A program made the position numbers and the translations under genes. From positions 3,968,001-4,032,000 of the forward strand of contig NZ_CP042436.1 in NCBI RefSeq assembly GCF_007971025.1: a stretch of DNA of 64,000 bases. The letters run 5' to 3'. This DNA comes from Mucilaginibacter ginsenosidivorans. GTDB taxonomy: Bacteria; Bacteroidota; Bacteroidia; Sphingobacteriales; Sphingobacteriaceae. Shown here in pieces: positions 63,600 to 64,000 of the stretch; within the stretch, counting starts at the first letter, position 1; the number at the start of each line of letters is the position of its first letter. Under the pieces are notes generated by a model, which saw only the letters and a program-made list of their open reading frames with translations, did not search any database and had not been told where the DNA came from.

Positions 63600-63600
63600 G

Positions 63601-63608
63601 TATATTTA
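63601..63608 (+). promoter_or_regulatory. Possible promoter box before the TonB-domain gene
   Basis: TATATTTA is one mismatch from TAnnTTTG, just after the preceding stop and 4 bases before the ATG. A leaderless start would result. Confidence 0.3.
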
Positions 63609-63612
63609 GGGT

Positions 63613-64000
63613 ATGAAAAAAACCTTATTCCTTTTTCTTTTCACAATAGTAACTGTAATTGGTGCGAAGGCCCAAACGGCTGATGATGCCAAGGTTGATA
63701 CTATAGATATTCCAAGTGAGATGCCAAGGCAAATCGACACGAAAGTCATGGTTTTTACTGCGGTTGAGTCGGAACCTAAATTTCCTGGCGGGATGCAGGA
63801 GTTTTATAAATATCTTGGAAATAGTATAAATGTACCGGCGAGCCTTTTTGTAAAAGGCCGGGTGCAGGTGAGTTTTGTCGTTGAAACCGATGGACAAGTT
63901 GTCGAAACAAAGATCATCAAAGGCATAGTAACTCAAAAGATGAAGCAGGAAATACTCCGCGTCTTTAATGCTTCACCCAAATGGAAACCGGCAATACAGA
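63613..64000 (+). CDS. TonB C-terminal-domain protein (3' truncated by window)
   Basis: The ATG at 63613 opens a frame that runs off the window, with 129 residues visible. It has a signal peptide (TLFLFLFTIVTVIGAKAQ) and then EPKFPGGMQEFYKYLGNSI, the usual lead-in to the TonB C-terminal domain in Bacteroidota, followed by VKGRVQVSFVVETDGQVVE and the WKPA segment near the edge. There is no N-terminal membrane anchor beyond the signal peptide, so it may be a soluble or secreted TonB-domain protein and not an energy transducer. Confidence 0.85.
   Translation, partial: MKKTLFLFLFTIVTVIGAKAQTADDAKVDTIDIPSEMPRQIDTKVMVFTAVESEPKFPGGMQEFYKYLGNSINVPASLFVKGRVQVSFVVETDGQVVETKIIKGIVTQKMKQEILRVFNASPKWKPAIQ

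Noticed and set aside
1..64000. tRNA and rRNA genes
   Set aside because: All spacers were read for T-loop-like words and cloverleaf arms; none was convincing.

Overview
The window reads as chromosomal DNA from a Bacteroidota bacterium, most likely family Sphingobacteriaceae and close to Mucilaginibacter or Pedobacter. The basis is the gene content (double DUF1080 protein, GMC oxidoreductase, OprO/P-like porin, TM-anchored alpha-2-macroglobulin), promoter-like TAnnTTTG boxes in place of sigma70 boxes, weak Shine-Dalgarno signals and moderate GC. This is inference from the sequence; no database search was run. I found no tRNA, rRNA, CRISPR array, prophage or transposase gene.

Layout. 1-5.2 kb: end of a secreted glycoside hydrolase, a lipoprotein galactose mutarotase, a small lipoprotein, then a divergent pair of a mono-cluster ferredoxin-like protein and a Rieske oxygenase, the latter abutting an amino-acid permease. 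5.2-10.9 kb: molybdenum cofactor synthesis, moaD-moaE on + and moaA-moeA-moaC-mobA-moeB on -. 11-19.2 kb (all -): a GH20 hexosaminidase and a five-gene set (Gfo/Idh oxidoreductase, TIM-barrel isomerase, double DUF1080, GMC oxidoreductase, ThuA) resembling 3-keto-glycoside metabolism. 19.4-21.8 kb: a mARC-like MOSC protein (a possible user of the cofactor), small proteins and a short orphan transcription unit. 21.9-30 kb: an Rrf2 regulator followed by a sulfate assimilation operon (sulfite reductase, cobA, siroheme synthase fused to a TauE/SafE permease, cysH, cysD, cysN), closed by a strong terminator. 30.2-35.1 kb: porin plus a Pst-type ABC transporter.

35.1-36 kb holds a 140/141-bp tandem array built on a 28-bp palindrome. 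36-47.6 kb: a MutS-like ATPase, proB-proA, a histidine-kinase fragment without ATPase domain, a semialdehyde dehydrogenase, a MITE-like inverted-repeat element, mnmA, topA and two uncharacterised proteins. 47.9-56.7 kb: a thioester alpha-2-macroglobulin and its usual partner pbpC, the latter interrupted by two single-base deletions, each in a C5 tract. 56.8-64 kb: PolB-like exonuclease, fused DppD-DppF ATPase, DUF2235 hydrolase, RNase R, a trans-prenyltransferase and the start of a TonB-domain protein.

The most unusual non-genic feature is a family of imperfect inverted repeats made of degenerate GTTGATTAAGTTGA-like words. They sit in at least five intergenic spacers, including inside apparent operons. 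Together with the tandem palindrome array and the MITE-like element they form a repeat landscape that the genes do not explain.
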